Below are positions 62,429-64,000 of a stretch of 64,000 nucleotides of DNA, piece by piece; position 1 is the first letter of the stretch; every line of letters starts with the position of its first letter. The position numbers were made by a program, and so were the translations under genes. Origin of the DNA: Microbacterium aurugineum. Lineage in GTDB: Bacteria > Actinomycetota > Actinomycetes > Actinomycetales > Microbacteriaceae. The stretch covers positions 2,115,311 through 2,179,310 of the forward strand of contig NZ_CP078078.1 in NCBI RefSeq assembly GCF_023101205.1, in the 5' to 3' direction. Under the pieces are notes generated by a model. It was not told the DNA's origin, searched no databases, and saw only the letters and a program-made list of their open reading frames with translations.

Positions 62429-62500
62429 GATGGTAATGATGATCCTCCAAGTCCGGGAACGACGGTCGTACTCTGAGAATCACGTTGACCGCCGACTGTC

Positions 62501-62506
62501 TAGGAT
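62501..62506 (+). promoter_or_regulatory. -10 box, probable leaderless promoter of pseG
   Basis: TAGGAT, 7 nt, GTG; no ribosome site. Confidence 0.5.
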
Positions 62507-62513
62507 ATTACCC

Positions 62514-63518
62514 GTGAGGTGCCTGATCCGCGCAGACGCGACGTTCGAGACCGGCACGGGCCACGTCATGCGGTGTCTGACGCTCGCCGAAGAGCTACGC
62601 GCACGCGGTCATGAAGTTCTTCTCCGTGGCGAGCTCGGCGGAATCACCTGGCTGATCGAGCGTGTGGCAGAGGCGGGCGTACGACACGAGCATGTGCAGG
62701 CACACGACCTCGCCTGGGCCGATGAGGATGCATATTCCTTCGACGTGGTCGTCGTGGATTCCTACGTGATCGACGTCGATAGCGTGAACGCGATGGCTCG
62801 CGTGACGCCGACGCTCGCCATCGTCGATGCGGATCACCGTGGTCTCATCGTGGATCTGTATCTGGATCAGAACCTCGGTGCCGCGGACTTCCCGTGGGAG
62901 CACTCTCTCATCGGGGCTCCATTCGCGCTCGTGCGGGCCGACATCGTGCGCCTCAAGCGGGACCGGCTTCGTCCCCTGACGTCGCCTCCGCAAATCCTGT
63001 CCTTCATGGGAGGAAGCGACCCGACCGGAGCGATCGTGACAGTCACGCGCGAGCTGCTGTCGTTGCCGATGCCGGTCGAGGTGACTCTCGTCGTGGCCCC
63101 GCGTTGGCAGGACGACGTAGACGCACTGATCGCCGACCGGCCCGGCTTCCGCTCATTGGCTCCGACACCGGCTCTCCCCGAGCTTCTCGCTGGCGCCGAC
63201 GTCGTGGTGTCGGCGACGGGGACAAGCGCCTGGGAGATCTGCACGATCGGCGTTCCCTCGATGTTCATCGCGGTCGTGGACAACCAGAGACCGGGCCTGC
63301 GCGCATTGGTCGAGGGTGGGCTCTCGTTGGGCATCGATCTGACCGACCTTCCGGCGCCCCCGGGGACCGCGCCGGAGATCGCACACGGGGTCGAGCGGCT
63401 CATCACAGAAGAGTCGCTTCGTGAGCGGCTCTTCTCCGCGTGTAATCACGTATTCGACGGACAGGGAGCGCGTCGCGTGGCCGCAGCGCTCGAAGACATC
63501 GCGCGCTCGGGACGTTAG
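62514..63518 (+). CDS. pseG: UDP-2,4-diacetamido-2,4,6-trideoxy-L-altropyranose hydrolase (PseG-like)
   Basis: Removes UDP before the PseI step. The 334-aa GT-B-fold protein starts MRCLIRADATFETGTGHVMRC, placing the catalytic His at residue 17, the position known for Campylobacter PseG; this supports the GTG start. The second half shows LSFMGGSDPTGA and SATGTSAWEICTIGVPSMFI for UDP binding. It is divergent from pseB and its stop overlaps the end of the LGFP gene. Confidence 0.91.
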   Translation: MRCLIRADATFETGTGHVMRCLTLAEELRARGHEVLLRGELGGITWLIERVAEAGVRHEHVQAHDLAWADEDAYSFDVVVVDSYVIDVDSVNAMARVTPTLAIVDADHRGLIVDLYLDQNLGAADFPWEHSLIGAPFALVRADIVRLKRDRLRPLTSPPQILSFMGGSDPTGAIVTVTRELLSLPMPVEVTLVVAPRWQDDVDALIADRPGFRSLAPTPALPELLAGADVVVSATGTSAWEICTIGVPSMFIAVVDNQRPGLRALVEGGLSLGIDLTDLPAPPGTAPEIAHGVERLITEESLRERLFSACNHVFDGQGARRVAAALEDIARSGR

Positions 63519-64000
63519 CGGGCGATCGTCACCTTCCCCGTGCCATCCACATTGATCGTCCCGTTCTGGAACGACTGCGAGCAGCCACCATTCGGCAAAC
63601 CACATGCCTGCGCCGCCGTCGGCCATCCCAACGGACCTCCCACGCCACCGGCCTTGCCATGCGCATCCCGGATCGCGCCCGTCATCAAGAACGCACCAGC
63701 CGGCCCCGCATTCACCAGACCATTCGTGAAAGCCTGCGCAACACCGCCACCGTTCGCCGAAACCGGAATCGTGTCACTCACCGGATAACCCAACGCACCC
63801 GCCGGACCACCATTGGACTGATAGAACGTCGCAACCGGACCCTTCGACACGACCCGAGCCACACCACCGACGACATAGATCGTCCCGTTCTGGAACGACT
63901 GCGAGCAGCCACCATTCGGCAAACCACATGCCTGCGCCGCCGTCGGCCATCCCAACGGACCTCCCACGCCACCGGCCTTGCCATGCGCATCCCGGATCGC
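63515..64000 (-). CDS. LGFP-repeat protein, C-terminal part (cut by window edge)
   Basis: The last 161 residues of a larger protein are visible. They consist of LGFP-type repeats of about 54 residues, each with a GGPLGWP or AGALGYP core and a FQNGTI or FTNGLV end (for example GGCSQSFQNGTI). LGFP repeats are thought to anchor secreted proteins to the actinobacterial cell wall or mediate surface contacts; the missing N-terminal part may hold an enzyme domain. The gene ends the glycan locus and may encode a surface protein linked to the polymer. Confidence 0.85.
   Translation of the reverse strand, partial: AIRDAHGKAGGVGGPLGWPTAAQACGLPNGGCSQSFQNGTIYVVGGVARVVSKGPVATFYQSNGGPAGALGYPVSDTIPVSANGGGVAQAFTNGLVNAGPAGAFLMTGAIRDAHGKAGGVGGPLGWPTAAQACGLPNGGCSQSFQNGTINVDGTGKVTIAR
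63554..64000 (-). repeat. Direct DNA repeat, period 324 bp, in the LGFP gene
   Basis: Bases 63554-63676 recur without a mismatch at 63878-64000, where the window stops, so the identity may extend further. The period equals 108 codons, two LGFP units. Identity at the DNA level points to recent duplication or gene conversion. Confidence 0.92.

Overview
The window is high-GC, densely coded DNA from an actinobacterium, most likely Microbacteriaceae and probably Microbacterium. The evidence is the gene order secA / hpf / comF / lpqB-mtrB-mtrA, the neighbourhood of a WhiB regulator, a DUF3499 gene and manA, frequent GTG/TTG starts, 1-4 nt overlaps inside operons, and LGFP-repeat coding sequence. 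The genus is an inference. No rRNA, tRNA, CRISPR array, prophage or transposase was seen, and no gap between genes exceeds about 200 bases.

Left half (1-27.4 kb): mostly housekeeping genes. The secA start is followed by a PadR regulator and a coiled-coil protein inserted between secA and hpf. Next come hpf, comF and the mtrA-mtrB-lpqB signalling operon. A plus-strand operon follows: a membrane protein, DUF4129, DUF4350, MoxR ATPase and DUF58. After it lie a divergent SpoIIM-like/RDD pair, ahcY, a three-gene MacB-type ABC/HlyD module, DUF3499, a zincin-like protein, DUF5719, a very large membrane glycosyltransferase, a WhiB regulator and manA.

Right half (27.5-64 kb): a roughly 36-kb cell-surface glycan locus. 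(a) 27.5-41 kb holds two O-antigen polymerase/ligase-type proteins, galE, glfT2- and glfT1-like galactofuranosyltransferases, a Wzm/Wzt exporter, glf, an SGNH acyltransferase and a WbpA/WecC-type UDP-HexNAc dehydrogenase. Together these resemble the mycobacterial galactan machinery. (b) 41-50.5 kb holds glycosyltransferases, a PglK/MsbA-type ABC exporter and a WbpG-HisH-HisF amidotransferase set predicted to make an acetamidino sugar. (c) 50.5-53.3 kb holds oxidoreductase, aminotransferase and acetyltransferase genes (WbpB/WbpE/WbpD-like) that would supply the 3-acetamido uronate acted on by set (b). (d) 53.4-58 kb holds a DPM-like transferase, a DUF2304 protein, a DUF6541 membrane protein and a second Wzm/Wzt exporter. 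(e) 58-63.5 kb holds candidates for all six steps of CMP-pseudaminic acid synthesis (PseB, C, H, G, I, F). An LGFP-repeat protein with a 324-bp DNA-level repeat runs off the right edge.

Working together, the locus predicts a complex surface polymer or polymers containing galactofuranose, a diamino-uronate carrying an amidine, and a nonulosonic acid, exported by up to three ABC systems. A second theme is transcriptional. At least sixteen genes that begin a transcription unit, or could, have a TANNNT-like -10 hexamer 5-7 nt before the start codon, the signature of leaderless mRNAs.
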